From: Aminobacter aganoensis
GTDB taxonomy: Bacteria > Pseudomonadota > Alphaproteobacteria > Rhizobiales > Rhizobiaceae
Length of the DNA: 64,000 bases
Assembly: GCF_014206975.1 (NCBI RefSeq)
Contig: NZ_JACHOU010000002.1
Location: forward strand, 620,001-684,000
Reading direction: 5' to 3'
Of the stretch, positions 18,083 to 27,675 are shown piece after piece. The notes beneath the pieces are model-generated. The model saw nothing but the letters and a program-made list of their open reading frames with translations. It was not told the DNA's origin and searched no databases. The position numbers were made by a program, and so were the translations under genes. Every line of letters starts with the position of its first letter. Position 1 is the first letter of the stretch.

Positions 18083-18669
18083 TAGGCTCCGCGCAACTGA
18101 TGCAGCGCTGCGTATTGCAGCAGCATGATGGTCTTGCCGTCGCAGATGCGACCGTCGGCGATCATGGCCAGCGCCTCGTCGATGCCGATCTCCAGCACCT
18201 CGATGTCCTCGCCCTCGCCCGCATGGCCGCCGCCGGCGGAGACGCGATCGGCCGGCTCGTACTCGCCGACGAAGAAATAGATCTTCTCGGTGACGGCGCC
18301 GGGGCTCATGAAGGCTTCGAAGACGCGGCGGACATGGTGGATGCGGAAGCCGGTTTCTTCCTCGACCTCGGCGCGAATGCGCTCCTCGGGTGCCGCGTCA
18401 TCGAGCAGGCCGGCGGGCGTCTCGATCAGCATGTCGTCGTAGCCGGTGACGAAGGCGGGGTAACGGAACTGCCTTACCAGCACGACGGTGCGGCGCGCGG
18501 GATCATAAAGTAGGATGGTGGCGCCGTTGCCGCGATCGTAGGTCTCGCGGCTCTGGACCTGCCATTCGCCGTCGCCGCGGCGGCAAGCGAAGGTGGTCTT
18601 CTTGAGGACGTACCAGTCGTCGGAAAGGGTGGTGACGTCCTGGACACGGATGCGGTCGGCAATGCTCAT
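18082..18669 (-). CDS. NUDIX hydrolase, NudK-like (nucleotide-sugar or ADP-ribose pyrophosphatase)
   Basis: A 195-residue NUDIX protein. The box GLLDDAAPEERIRAEVEEETGF has the EExxEETG core with the one-residue-short spacing seen in GDP-mannose pyrophosphatase NudK. The usual Arg before the core is Ala. The N-terminus LSDDWYVLKKTTFACRRGDGEWQVQSRETYDRGNGATILLYD also fits NudK/NudF-type enzymes, which cleave sugar nucleotides or ADP-ribose. It stands alone. The sequence directly downstream is the remnant of a deleted peptidase gene. Confidence 0.88.
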   Translation of the reverse strand: MSIADRIRVQDVTTLSDDWYVLKKTTFACRRGDGEWQVQSRETYDRGNGATILLYDPARRTVVLVRQFRYPAFVTGYDDMLIETPAGLLDDAAPEERIRAEVEEETGFRIHHVRRVFEAFMSPGAVTEKIYFFVGEYEPADRVSAGGGHAGEGEDIEVLEIGIDEALAMIADGRICDGKTIMLLQYAALHQLRGA

Positions 18670-18760
18670 CTGACACCTTCAATGCGGGCCACTCGGCCGG
18701 AGATTCGCGGGCGCCAGAATAGGCGGGGCCACGCCGGAGCGCGACCCCGCATGGTGAGCC

Positions 18761-19771
18761 TCAACGCACCGGAGGAGCGTACATCAGGCCGCCGGCGTTC
18801 CACTGGGCGTTGATGCCGCGATCGATCTTGAGGTCGCTCGACTGGCCGAGATTGCGCTCGAAGATCTCGCCGTAATTGCCGACCTTGGAGATGACGTTGT
18901 AGGCCCAGCGCGGGTCAAGGCCGAGTTGCTGGCCGCTGTCGCCTTCAGCGCCGAGGAAGCGCTTGACGGCCGGGTTGGCCGAGGTCAGGCCGGCTTCGGC
19001 ATTGTCCCTGGTGATGCCGAGTTCTTCGGCCTCGATCAGCGCGAACAGCGTCCAGCGGACGATGCTGAACCACTTGTCGTCGCCCTGGCGCACGGCAGGG
19101 CCGAGCGGCTCCTTGGAGATGATCTCGGGCAGCACGGTGTAGGCGGCGGGGTCGGTGAGCTTGAGGCGCTGGGCGTAGAGTGCCGAGGCATCCGTGGTGT
19201 AGACGTCGCAGCGGCCGGTGTCGAAGGCCTTGATGATGCCGTCGGCGGAATCGATGACGACGGGTTCGTATTTCAGCTTGTTGGCAGAGAAATAGTCGGC
19301 GACGTTCTGCTCGGTCGTGGTGCCCTGCTCGGTGCAGACCGTGGCGCCGTCGAGCTTGAGCGCGCTGTCGACGCCGAGGTCCTTGCGGATCATGAAGCCC
19401 TGGCCGTCATAATAGGCGGTGCCGGCGAAACGCAGGCCGAGGCTCGCGTCGCGCGACAGCGTCCAGGTGGTCTGGCGCGACAACAGGTCGACGGCGCCCG
19501 ACTGGACCGCGGTGAAACGCTCCTTGGTCGACAGCGGCACGTAGCTGACCTTGTCGGCATCGCCGAGGACGGCAGCCGCGACCGCGCGGCAGACGTCGAT
19601 GTCGAAGCCCGACCACTTGCCGGCATCGTCGGGCGCCGAGAAGCCGGCGACGCCCTGGCTGACGCCGCAGGTAACGGTGCCGCGCTGCTTGACGATGTCG
19701 AGCGTGTCGGCCTTTGCCGGCGTGGCAAGTGCTGCCGTGCCGAGCAGAAGTGCTGAGATCAGATGTTTCAT
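18761..19771 (-). CDS. General L-amino-acid ABC transporter binding protein (AapJ/BztA-like)
   Basis: A 336-residue periplasmic protein. The signal peptide is MKHLISALLLGTAALATPAKA. The mature part shows the family-3 solute-binding pattern RGTVTCGVSQGVAGFSAPDDAGKWSGFDIDVCRAVAAAVLG and LLSRQTTWTLSRD. This long subtype is typical of AapJ/BztA, which feed broad-range amino-acid importers in rhizobia. The ATG at 19771 is chosen to keep the signal peptide intact. No AapQMP genes are adjacent, so it is an orphan copy. It follows the aminotransferase fusion gene on the same strand, about 117 bases on. Confidence 0.9.
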   Translation of the reverse strand: MKHLISALLLGTAALATPAKADTLDIVKQRGTVTCGVSQGVAGFSAPDDAGKWSGFDIDVCRAVAAAVLGDADKVSYVPLSTKERFTAVQSGAVDLLSRQTTWTLSRDASLGLRFAGTAYYDGQGFMIRKDLGVDSALKLDGATVCTEQGTTTEQNVADYFSANKLKYEPVVIDSADGIIKAFDTGRCDVYTTDASALYAQRLKLTDPAAYTVLPEIISKEPLGPAVRQGDDKWFSIVRWTLFALIEAEELGITRDNAEAGLTSANPAVKRFLGAEGDSGQQLGLDPRWAYNVISKVGNYGEIFERNLGQSSDLKIDRGINAQWNAGGLMYAPPVR

Positions 19772-19861
19772 GGTTGCTCCTCCCTTGTTTTGAGGCAAAG
19801 CCTCTTCGTGCCGCCGGCGCCGGGCGCCGGAAGTCCTTGAAATTCGCCGTGTCGAATGCCG

Positions 19862-19880
19862 CCGCGCGACAGCCGCGCGG
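19862..19880. terminator. GC-rich hairpin after the fusion gene
   Basis: CCGCGCG and CGCGCGG form a 7-base-pair stem around ACAGC, nine bases beyond the stop of the leftward fusion gene. The T-run lies on the opposite strand's downstream side, so termination of the leftward transcript is uncertain. Confidence 0.4.
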
Positions 19881-19888
19881 GTTTTCAG

Positions 19889-22800
19889 TTACACCCCGCC
19901 GGCCTCCACGGCAGCAAAGGTCTCGTCGAGAACGCCGACCAGATGATCGGCATCGCGCCTGGTGAAGATCATCGGCGGGCGCATCTTCAGCACGTTGTCG
20001 TGCGGGCCCTCGGTGCCGATCAGCACGCCGCGAGCGCGCGCCCCGTCATTGACCTTGCGGGCGAAGGCGGTGGCCGGCTCCCTGGTCCTGCGGTCGGTGA
20101 CCAGCTCGATGCCGAGGAACAGGCCCATGCCCCTGACGTCGCCGATGACCTCGTAGCGCGTCTGCATGTCGCGAAAGCGCCCGACGAGATAGGCGCCGAC
20201 ATCGGCGGCGTTGTCGCGCAGGCGGTCGCGCTCGATGACGTCGAGCACGGCGAGGCCCGCAGCACAGGACACCGGGTTGCCACCGAAGGTGTTGAAATAC
20301 TCCATGCCGTTGTTGAAGCGGTCGGCGATGTCGCGCGTGGTGACCAGCGCCGACATGGGGTGGCCGTTGCCGATGGGCTTGCCCATGGTGACTATGTCGG
20401 GGACGACGCCCTGCGTCTCAAAGGCCCACCAGTGGCTGCCAACACGGCCGAAGCCGACCTGCACCTCGTCGGCGATGCAGAAGCCGCCGGCGGCGCGGAC
20501 CATGGCGTAGACTTCCTTCAGATAGCCCTCGGGGAGAAAGACCTGGCCGGCGACGCTGGGGATGGATTCGGCGATGAAGAAGGCCGGCGCGCGGCCTTGC
20601 TTGCGCATCGTTTCGATCTGCTCGGCGATGCTTTCGGCGAAGCGTTTTGCATGCTGCTCTGCCGGCCAGTCCGACGGCGCGCGGTAGCTGTCGGGAATGG
20701 TCGCCTCGAAGACATGCGCCGGCCGGCCCTTGCCGCCCTTGCGCTTGTATTTGTAGGGGCTCAGGTCGATCAGTTCCTGGGTGGTGCCGTGATAGGCCCA
20801 GTCGAGCACCAGCGCGTCGTTGCTGCCGGTCAAGGTGCGCGACATACGCAGCGCCAGGCTGTTGGCCTCGCTGCCCGAGCAGGCGAAAGAAGCGACCGAC
20901 AGGCCCTCGGGCAAGGTCGCGGTCAGCCGCTCGGCATAGGTGACGATGGCGTCGTGCAGGTAGCGCGTGTTGGTGTTGAGCTTCGCCGCCTGGGTGGCGA
21001 TGGCGTCGACGACATCGGGATGAGCGTGGCCGAGGTGGCAGACATTGTTGAAGCAGTCGAGAAAAGCACGGCCGCGGTCGTCGATCAGCCAGGCGCCCTC
21101 GCCGCGCACGAATTTGATCGGCTGCGAATAGGAGATCGACAGGTTGGGCAGAAGCGAGGTTTTCCGCGCAGCGACGATTTCGGGGCGGGAGCGGCCGGTC
21201 TGGCGGAAGGTCTCGGGCGGGATACCGGCCAGCGTCGCCGCATCCGGGAACAGCTCGGCCCAGACGTCGAGATAGCGCGCCTCGCCGACGCCGAGGATGT
21301 CGCGGGCAGCGAGATCCGGGTCGGTGGAGATCTGGAAATGCAGATGCGGCGCCCAGCCGCCGTTTTCGGCGGGCGCACCCATAGCACCGACGAGCGCGCC
21401 GGCTTCGAGCCTTTGTCCGGGCTTGAGGCGCGACATCGCTTCATGCGCCATGTGGCCCCACAGGGTGACGAAGGGCGGGCAGCCCTGGGGTGCGTGCTCA
21501 AGCGCGACCAGACAGCCATAGCCGAGCGGGTCGTCCTCAATCTCGACGCTTTTCACGGTTGCGGCGAGCGGGGTGTAGACCCTGCTACCAGCCGGCATGA
21601 ACAGGTCGAGCCCGAGGTGGTGGACGCGGCGGGCACCCTCGACGAAGCGCGACCAGAAAATGTCGGAGGTATAGACGGTGCGCGCTTCACCCCACGGGCC
21701 GATGCCGAGCGCGATGTTGTTTTCCGCGCACCAGGCGTCCCACCAGGCGGTGGCCTTGTCGGGTTCACGGCCCGCCGAGGTAACCGTCATCGGATGGGCC
21801 GGATCGCCATAGGGCACCAGCGCCTTGGCGAGCGTCGCCGGATGGCGGTCAAGCACGGGCGCAAAGCTCTTGCGGTTGACCTCGATCCAGGCGGTGACGG
21901 CCTTCGCCCCAGGTGCCGCGTCGAAGCCGCAGGCATGGCGCAGGATGGCGGTGGCGAAGCGCCGGTTCATGGCATCGAGGCGACGAAGCAGGCGCCAGGC
22001 CGGGGCCTCCGAGATGGCGAGATAAGGATTGTCGCCGACCTGCGCCTTGCGCACCGCTGACAGCGAGACGGAGATGACGAGGCGCGCGACGATGAGATCG
22101 AACAGAAGGTCGACTTCCTCCTCGCGCAGCGGAAACTCGGCATGGAAGCCGGCTGCGAGTGCGGCGGCAGCGCCGATGGGGTCCTCGACGTCGAGGATGG
22201 AATAGGCGCAGGCCACCGCGACTTCGGCGATCAGAGGCGAATGGAGCGCGTCGCCGAAATCGATGATGCCGGCGATGCGGCCATGGTCGTTCTCGTCGAC
22301 CAGCACGTTCCAGTCGTTGGCGTCGTTGTGGATGACCTGGGCGCGGAGCGACGGAAGCTTCGGTACAACCTCACGGTCGAAGCGTTCGAGGAACCGTTCG
22401 AGCAAAGCGCGGTCGGCATCGTGGGCGACATGGGCAAGGCGGTCACGAGCGGCGCCGGCCTGGCGGATGTCCCAGTCGAAGCTCCTGAGCGCGCCGGGAT
22501 GGATGAAGCCCTGCAGGGCACGATCGAGCTTGCCGAGGGCACGGCCAAGATTTTCGAGCAGCGCCGGGGTCCGCGCAGCTTCGGCCAGCGGCAGGCCGGG
22601 CAGCCAGGAGACGAGGCGCAGCGCATGCCGGCCGCCGTTGGACGCCGATGCGTGGGCGAGCGCTTCGCCGCCGGCGGTCTTCTTCAGGCCCGGCACGGCG
22701 ACATCGGCGCCCGAACGGGCGAGATGGTCGAGCAAGGCTGCCTGGAACTCGCTTTCATGGCGCGGTTCGGACGCGTTGACGATCTTGAAGATCCAGTCGC

Positions 22801-22942
22801 CCTCTGCCGACATCAGCCTGAAATTCTGGTCGCGCTCGCTGTCGAGCGGGGTGGCGACGCCGCCGACGCCGAAATGGCCGGCGGCGAGTGCCGCCGCTTC
22901 TTCGCGGGAGAATTGCGGTGCGGGGTGGTTTACGTCGGTCAT
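19889..22942 (-). CDS. Three-part fusion: APH-type kinase, M23-like domain, class III aminotransferase/phospho-lyase
   Basis: A 1017-residue protein. Residues about 20-330 are an APH/choline-kinase-type phosphotransferase (catalytic [13 protein letters not shown], metal-binding GIIDFGDA). Residues about 470-570 resemble an M23/LytM fold ([14 protein letters not shown], then APHLHF). Residues about 600-1017 are a PLP-dependent class III aminotransferase, with [20 protein letters not shown] and EVQVGFGR, and PLP Lys about 855 in [12 protein letters not shown]. That part is closest to ethanolamine-phosphate and phosphohydroxylysine phospho-lyases. A kinase joined to a phospho-lyase suggests phosphorylation of an amino-alcohol or hydroxy-amino acid followed by elimination of phosphate. 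Divergent from an Lrp regulator. Confidence 0.88.
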   Translation of the reverse strand: MTDVNHPAPQFSREEAAALAAGHFGVGGVATPLDSERDQNFRLMSAEGDWIFKIVNASEPRHESEFQAALLDHLARSGADVAVPGLKKTAGGEALAHASASNGGRHALRLVSWLPGLPLAEAARTPALLENLGRALGKLDRALQGFIHPGALRSFDWDIRQAGAARDRLAHVAHDADRALLERFLERFDREVVPKLPSLRAQVIHNDANDWNVLVDENDHGRIAGIIDFGDALHSPLIAEVAVACAYSILDVEDPIGAAAALAAGFHAEFPLREEEVDLLFDLIVARLVISVSLSAVRKAQVGDNPYLAISEAPAWRLLRRLDAMNRRFATAILRHACGFDAAPGAKAVTAWIEVNRKSFAPVLDRHPATLAKALVPYGDPAHPMTVTSAGREPDKATAWWDAWCAENNIALGIGPWGEARTVYTSDIFWSRFVEGARRVHHLGLDLFMPAGSRVYTPLAATVKSVEIEDDPLGYGCLVALEHAPQGCPPFVTLWGHMAHEAMSRLKPGQRLEAGALVGAMGAPAENGGWAPHLHFQISTDPDLAARDILGVGEARYLDVWAELFPDAATLAGIPPETFRQTGRSRPEIVAARKTSLLPNLSISYSQPIKFVRGEGAWLIDDRGRAFLDCFNNVCHLGHAHPDVVDAIATQAAKLNTNTRYLHDAIVTYAERLTATLPEGLSVASFACSGSEANSLALRMSRTLTGSNDALVLDWAYHGTTQELIDLSPYKYKRKGGKGRPAHVFEATIPDSYRAPSDWPAEQHAKRFAESIAEQIETMRKQGRAPAFFIAESIPSVAGQVFLPEGYLKEVYAMVRAAGGFCIADEVQVGFGRVGSHWWAFETQGVVPDIVTMGKPIGNGHPMSALVTTRDIADRFNNGMEYFNTFGGNPVSCAAGLAVLDVIERDRLRDNAADVGAYLVGRFRDMQTRYEVIGDVRGMGLFLGIELVTDRRTREPATAFARKVNDGARARGVLIGTEGPHDNVLKMRPPMIFTRRDADHLVGVLDETFAAVEAGGV

Positions 22943-23072
22943 CGGCAATCCAGGATTTCTGATGCCGGAGCTTGGCACGGGCTTAAAAATGAGGCATCCG
23001 GCAATGTGACGGTTGCACCGGCACTTCGCGTGCATTGACCGGCACATTCACGGCGACCGACGGAAGCGAACG

Positions 23073-23510
23073 ATGAAGGAACTCGACGCCAAGGACAGGG
23101 ACATTCTCGGCATCCTGACGAAGGAGGCCCGCATCCCGATGAAGGCGCTGGCGGCGCGCATCGGGCTGTCGCGAAGTGCCACCACCGAACGCGTGGCGAT
23201 GCTGGAAAAGAGCGGCGTCATCCGCGGCTATCGCGCCGATATCGGCCAGATGGACCGCGGGCTGGTCTCGGCCTTCCTGATGGTGACGCTGGTCTCGACG
23301 CCATCGATGGGCGTGCTCGACCAGCTGGCGCGCTATTCGGAGGTGCGGCGGGTGTCGTCGGTCACCGGCCAGCTGGACCTGATCGTCGAGGTGGAGGTGC
23401 CGTCGATCGACAGGCTGAACACGCTGCGCGACATCATCGCCACGCATCAAAGCGTGCAAGACCTGACGACGCTGATCGTGCTGCGCCGGGACATCGAGCG
23501 GCTGGAATGA
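23073..23510 (+). CDS. Lrp/AsnC-family transcriptional regulator
   Basis: A 145-residue regulator. The N-terminal helix-turn-helix is LDAKDRDILGILTKEARIPMKALAARIGLSRSATTERVAMLEKSGVIRGY. The C-terminal AsnC ligand-binding (RAM) domain has VTGQLDLIVEVEVPSIDRL. The ATG at 23073 is preferred over an in-frame start 20 codons upstream because the HTH begins directly after it. It is divergent from the kinase/phospho-lyase fusion gene with about 130 bases between. Amino-acid-responsive control of that gene is the natural inference. Confidence 0.93.
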   Translation: MKELDAKDRDILGILTKEARIPMKALAARIGLSRSATTERVAMLEKSGVIRGYRADIGQMDRGLVSAFLMVTLVSTPSMGVLDQLARYSEVRRVSSVTGQLDLIVEVEVPSIDRLNTLRDIIATHQSVQDLTTLIVLRRDIERLE

Positions 23511-23522
23511 AGCGCCTGACGG

Positions 23523-23542
23523 AGCGTTTCCGCGAAAACGCT
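23523..23542. terminator. Hairpin between convergent genes
   Basis: AGCGTTT and AAACGCT pair around CCGCGA, twelve bases beyond the Lrp stop and before the end of the convergent MocR gene. It is short but well placed as a shared terminator. The rightward side continues with a pyrimidine-rich stretch. Confidence 0.5.
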
Positions 23543-23582
23543 TCGTCTTCCTGTTCTTGCGCCATTCCCGACGGCATCGGTT

Positions 23583-25031
23583 TCAAGAATTGCCCCAGGG
23601 CTTGCCCCTGGCCATGAGTTCGATCGCCTTGACGTGCTCGGCCTCGTCGAGGCTGGCGAAGCCGAGGCGGAAGGCCTCGGACGGGTGCGCGGCATCGAGC
23701 GCGAAGCGAACGCCCGGCAGGATGGACAGCCCAAGGCCCCCGGCGCGCGCCGCCCAGGTCTCGGCGCTCAGCGGCCCGTGCAGTTGCAGCCAGATCGCCA
23801 GCCCGCCGGCCGGCAAGGCGAAAGATGCGACGTCGCCGAAACGTTCGGCCAGAAAGCCGGCCAGATGGTCGCGGCGCTGCTGGTAGATGCGGCGGGCCTT
23901 GCGGGCATGGCGGCGCAAGGCGCCGTCCGAGATCAGCCCCGCAATGGCGTTCTCCAGCGGCAGGTCGCCCTGTCGGTCGATGGCCTCGCGGCGGTCGGCC
24001 ATGCGCTGAAGCAGGCCGCGCTCGGCGACGGCGTAGCCGACGCGGATGCCCGGCGCGAGCAGCTTGGACAGCGAGCCGATGTAGACGACGCGCTGGTCGG
24101 GCGTCGCCCGCGCCGCCATCGGCAGGACCGGCCTGCCGTCGAAGCGGTATTCGTGATCGTAGTCGTCCTCGATGATCGCCAGCCCGAAGCGGCGGGCAAG
24201 GTCGAGAAGGCGGAGCCGGCGCGCCGCGCCGAGCGTCACCGTCGTGGGATACTGGTGGTGCGGCGTGAGGTAGACGGCCTTCAGCCCCCGCTCCCGTTCG
24301 GCGAGGCGTTCGAGGGCGTCGATGTCGAGACCGCCGCCGTCGACCGGCACGCCGAGCACGCGGGCGCCGGCGGCGCGGAAGGCCGCCCAGGCGAGCGGAT
24401 AGCCGGGTGTCTCGACGGCAATGGCCTGGCCCGGCGACAGCATCGCCGACGCCGCCAGGAACAGCGCCATCTGGCTGCCGCGGGTGACGAGGATGTCGTC
24501 GGGGGCGGCCGTCAGCCCGCGCTCTTCCTTGAGGTAGGCGGCGAGCGCCTCGCGCAGTTGCGGGCTGCCGCGCGGATCGCCATAGGCGCAGGCGGTCAGG
24601 AAGGACGGCCCGGCAAGGGCATTGCGAAAGGCCCTGGCGAACTCGGCCGCCGGCATGAGACGGGCATCGGGGGCGCCGTCCGACAGGTTCAGCATCGGCT
24701 TTCGCGCCGGGACGGCGGCGGGCGATGCTGCCGATGGTCGAGCGGGGCGCGCCGGCGCCATGCCGAAATCGGGCAGGTCGTGCGCGACGAAGGTGCCGCG
24801 CGATGGCTCGGTGGCGAGCCAGCCCTGCATGGTCAGCTCGTGATAGGCGGCATCGACCGTGTTGCGGTTGAGCCTGAGGTTCTTCGCCAGCGCCCGCGTG
24901 CCCGGCAAGGGATCGCCCGGCTTGAGCCTGCCGCGTTCGATCTCGGCGATGATCGCGGCAGCGAGGGCGAGAAAGACCGGCTGGCCCGTGTCAGGCCCGA
25001 GCTCGATCGCAATGTCCTTTCGCCCCGCCAT
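23583..25031 (-). CDS. MocR/PdxR-type regulator (GntR helix-turn-helix fused to aminotransferase fold)
   Basis: A 482-residue chimeric regulator. Residues about 10-80 are a GntR-type winged helix (RGRLKPGDPLPGTRALAKNLRLNRNTVDAAYHELTMQGWL). Residues about 110-480 are an aminotransferase class I fold with the PLP-site pattern IIEDDYDHEYRFDGRPV and YIGSLSKLLAPGIRVGYAV, whose Lys is the expected PLP ligand. MocR proteins use PLP or aldimines as effectors, and PdxR controls vitamin B6 synthesis. It lies divergent from a short set that ends with a YggS-type PLP protein, which supports a B6-related role. The regulated gene is not certain. Confidence 0.92.
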   Translation of the reverse strand: MAGRKDIAIELGPDTGQPVFLALAAAIIAEIERGRLKPGDPLPGTRALAKNLRLNRNTVDAAYHELTMQGWLATEPSRGTFVAHDLPDFGMAPARPARPSAASPAAVPARKPMLNLSDGAPDARLMPAAEFARAFRNALAGPSFLTACAYGDPRGSPQLREALAAYLKEERGLTAAPDDILVTRGSQMALFLAASAMLSPGQAIAVETPGYPLAWAAFRAAGARVLGVPVDGGGLDIDALERLAERERGLKAVYLTPHHQYPTTVTLGAARRLRLLDLARRFGLAIIEDDYDHEYRFDGRPVLPMAARATPDQRVVYIGSLSKLLAPGIRVGYAVAERGLLQRMADRREAIDRQGDLPLENAIAGLISDGALRRHARKARRIYQQRRDHLAGFLAERFGDVASFALPAGGLAIWLQLHGPLSAETWAARAGGLGLSILPGVRFALDAAHPSEAFRLGFASLDEAEHVKAIELMARGKPWGNS

Positions 25032-25143
25032 CCGGCCTACCCATTTTCTTCAAACCGGACCTGTTGACTAGGCCGGACAAGGCCTATCGCATGAAGACGA
25101 GGTTGCTGCAATCCCGCGGCACCGAGATCGAAAGGACAAGGTC

Positions 25144-25380
25144 ATGGCCGAGAAAGCCGTTTTCTATCATGCCGGATGCTCCGTCTGCGTCGATGCCGAG
25201 CAGCAGTTCGCCTCGGCGCTCGACGGCGCGCGCTACAAGGTCGAGATCGTTCATCTCGGCGAGGACAAGGCGCGGCTCGGCGAGGCCGAGGCGGCCGGGG
25301 TCAAGTCGGTTCCGGCCTTCGTCATCGGCGGCGCCGTCTATCACATCAACCACGGCGCCGACCTCTCGGCCCTGCGCTGA
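25144..25380 (+). CDS. Small glutaredoxin-like thioredoxin-fold protein
   Basis: A 78-residue protein with a glutaredoxin-like plan: VFYHAGCSVCVDAEQQF, with a CxxC redox motif after the first beta strand, and KSVPAFVIGGAVYHINHG, with the cis-Pro loop. It is slightly shorter than standard glutaredoxin. AAGGACAAGG precedes the ATG. It starts 113 bases from the divergent MocR gene and is followed 19 bases later by the glutamine amidotransferase gene. The redox partner is unknown. Confidence 0.72.
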   Translation: MAEKAVFYHAGCSVCVDAEQQFASALDGARYKVEIVHLGEDKARLGEAEAAGVKSVPAFVIGGAVYHINHGADLSALR

Positions 25381-25399
25381 GCGGCCGACGGAGACTGGC

Positions 25400-26104
25400 A
25401 TGCTGAAGTCCGCGATCGCCATACGGCATATCCACTTCGAGAACCTGGGCACGTTCGAAGCCGTATTGGCGGGCGCGGGCTACAAGCTTCACTACCACGA
25501 CGTCGGAGTCGACTCGCTGTCGATGCTCGACCCCGTGCAGCCGGACCTGCTGGTCGTGCTCGGCGGTCCGGTCGGCGTCTATGACGACGACGCCTATCCG
25601 TTCCTGGCCTGGGAGCGGGCGCTGCTGTCGCGCCGCCTCGCCGCCGGCCGGCCGACCTTCGGCATCTGCCTCGGCGCGCAGCAGATGGCGGCGACGCTGG
25701 GGGCCAAGGTGGCGCCGACCGGCGTCAAGGAAATCGGCTTTTCGCCGCTGACGCTGAGCAGCAGCGGCTGGGCAAGCCCGTTGCGCCATCTCGACGGCGT
25801 CCCGGTGCTGCACTGGCACGGCGACGCCTTCGAGATACCGGAAGGGGCCGAGAACCTGGCTTCGACGCAGCTGTGCGGCCAACAGGCGTTCGCTGTCGGG
25901 CGCAACTTGCTGGGCGTGCAGTTCCATCCCGAGGCCGAGGCCTGCAACGGCCTGGAACCCTGGCTCGTCGGCCATGCCACCGAACTGTCCACCGCCGGCA
26001 TCGACCCACGCGCGATCCGGGCGGACGCGATACGCCACGGCGCGCGCCTGCGCGAGGCAGGCCGGGCGATGTTCGGCGAATGGCTCGAAGGGCTCGAGCC
26101 ATGA
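25400..26104 (+). CDS. Class I glutamine amidotransferase
   Basis: A 234-residue stand-alone glutaminase-type domain. The nucleophile elbow is FGICLGAQQMA, and the His and Glu of the triad are in GVQFHPEAEA. The N-terminus is HIHFENLGTFEAVLAGAGYKLHYHDVG, and LLVVLGGPVGVYDDDAYPFL is typical of GuaA-like amidotransferases of the YfeJ type. The ATG at 25400 is used because an upstream in-frame start would overlap the glutaredoxin-like gene entirely. Its stop overlaps the YggS start by four bases (ATGA). The acceptor substrate is unknown. Confidence 0.88.
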   Translation: MLKSAIAIRHIHFENLGTFEAVLAGAGYKLHYHDVGVDSLSMLDPVQPDLLVVLGGPVGVYDDDAYPFLAWERALLSRRLAAGRPTFGICLGAQQMAATLGAKVAPTGVKEIGFSPLTLSSSGWASPLRHLDGVPVLHWHGDAFEIPEGAENLASTQLCGQQAFAVGRNLLGVQFHPEAEACNGLEPWLVGHATELSTAGIDPRAIRADAIRHGARLREAGRAMFGEWLEGLEP

Positions 26105-26847
26105 GCGGCGACGTCGCCGCCAATCTGGCAACGGTGCGCAACAAGATCGGCGAAGCGGCCGAGCGGTCCGGACGCACGGCCGAGGCCGTGCGGCTGGTGC
26201 TGGTGACCAAGACGGTGGCGGCCGAACGCGTCCGCCAGGCCGTCCGCGCCGGCCAGATCGACCTCGGCGAGAACAAGGTGCAGGAAGGCCGGCGCAAGGC
26301 CGACGGGCTTGCCGGCGAGACGATCCGCTGGAGCATGATCGGCCATCTGCAGAGCAACAAGGTCAAGGACGTGCTGCGCTTCGCCGCGGAAGTGCAGTCG
26401 CTCGACCGGCTGTCGCTGGCGACCGCGCTGGAGAAGCGCCTGCAGCATCTCGGCCAGGGCCTCGACGTGCTGGTGCAGGTCAATACCTCGAACGAGGCAA
26501 GCAAATATGGGCTCGCGCCTGACGAGGTGCCGGCGTTCCTGAAGGCGTTGCAGGCGTTCGACGCCCTGCGCCCGCGCGGCTTCATGACGCTGGCGCGGTT
26601 CACGCCGGATGTGGCCGAGGTGCGGCGCTGCTTCCGCGTGCTGCGCTCAATCCGCGACAAGGCGGTGCTCGACGCGCCGCAGGGCGCGGCACTCGCCGGA
26701 CTTTCGATGGGCATGTCGGGCGACTACGAGGTGGCCATCGAGGAAGGGGCGACCATCGTGCGGGTGGGCCAGGCGGTGTTCGGCCCGCGGCCCCTGCCCG
26801 ATTCCTACTACTGGCCGGACCTGGCCATGACGGCCGGGGGAAGCTGA
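26101..26847 (+). CDS. YggS/PROSC-family pyridoxal-phosphate homeostasis protein
   Basis: A 248-residue PLP-binding TIM-barrel-like protein. RLVLVTKTVAAERVRQAV contains the PLP lysine. GENKVQEGRRKADGL and WSMIGHLQSNKVKDVLRF are family signatures, and GLSMGMSGDYEVAIEEGATIVRVGQAVFG is the phosphate-binding C-terminal motif. Family members keep free PLP low and help B6 homeostasis without a known catalytic reaction. It overlaps the amidotransferase gene by four bases. It may be a second copy, since the housekeeping yggS usually sits near proC. The adjacent MocR regulator fits a B6 link. Confidence 0.92.
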   Translation: MSGDVAANLATVRNKIGEAAERSGRTAEAVRLVLVTKTVAAERVRQAVRAGQIDLGENKVQEGRRKADGLAGETIRWSMIGHLQSNKVKDVLRFAAEVQSLDRLSLATALEKRLQHLGQGLDVLVQVNTSNEASKYGLAPDEVPAFLKALQAFDALRPRGFMTLARFTPDVAEVRRCFRVLRSIRDKAVLDAPQGAALAGLSMGMSGDYEVAIEEGATIVRVGQAVFGPRPLPDSYYWPDLAMTAGGS

Positions 26848-27129
26848 CCTCTCCCGGCTGCGATCGACGCACATCCGGCCCGCCCGTGCCGGGACTGACC
26901 AAGGGACGTTTCGGCCTGGCGACGAGAGGGCGCGCCCAGGCAATCTTCGTTCGTCGTAGCGATCACGCTTCCACGTCGCCGCGCTGCGGCAGCCCTCTAC
27001 CACCTCCCAGGTGCCGTTCGGATGTATTAGTCGCTTCTGGCAGAGCTGTTTCAATTGCTGTACGCTCTGCGACGGAGGAACGAACGCCGGCACAGCCAGC
27101 GTCACAGACCGACGAATCTGGGAGGGTTC

Positions 27130-27606
27130 ATGGTCGACATCATTTCCAAGCGGGACGGCCCGCGGCGCGAGGATGTGCAGATCAAGCGATTGGTCGAGCA
27201 GAACCGCGCCACGATAACGCGCCTTGCCGACCAGATCAGTTCCGGTGCCTATTCCGCCCGCAAGGCTCCGCGCGAGGCGCCCAAGGCCCAGGGCCTGATC
27301 TTCCATCAGGTCACCGCGGGCTCGCCTGCGGCAGAGCCTGATCCGCACGTGCGGATCAGCCTCAACGGGCGCGTCGTCATCGTCGACCAGAACTGCGGCA
27401 AGCAGCTTCATCACATTGGCGAGATTCGAAGCAAGAACGGCCTGGACGTGTTCGTGCTCGCCACGCGCGCCAATGGATTCTTTTCGCCGGTCAACGAGGC
27501 GATAGCCGAGGCGCTGTTCGAACTCGACGGCACGACGATCGAGGCCAGCGGAAGCGAAGAACAACTTGCCGTCGCCATCGGTGCGAGATTGGGATTTGCC
27601 GGATAG
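27130..27606 (+). CDS. Conserved-looking hypothetical protein
   Basis: A 158-residue soluble protein I do not recognise. The N-terminus is a charged helix (EDVQIKRLVEQNRATITRLADQIS). A compact alpha/beta part from about residue 60 includes DPHVRISLNGRVVIVDQNCGKQLHHIGEIRSKNGLDVFVLAT. The ATG at 27130 follows GGGAGGGTT. About 280 bases without a recognisable gene precede it, and a sigma-54 activator gene begins 70 bases later on the same strand. Its steady composition and ribosome site make it a likely real gene of unknown function. Confidence 0.65.
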   Translation: MVDIISKRDGPRREDVQIKRLVEQNRATITRLADQISSGAYSARKAPREAPKAQGLIFHQVTAGSPAAEPDPHVRISLNGRVVIVDQNCGKQLHHIGEIRSKNGLDVFVLATRANGFFSPVNEAIAEALFELDGTTIEASGSEEQLAVAIGARLGFAG

Positions 27607-27675
27607 CGGACTCTTCGACGGCATGTGCCAAGCCATATGGTCAAACAACAACCAGGAACTTGATGTAACAGCTGG

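Noticed and set aside
19856-22060. Rightward reading frame of about 730 codons
   Set aside because: It is antisense to the kinase/phospho-lyase fusion gene, has biased composition and no domain; a GC-rich shadow frame.
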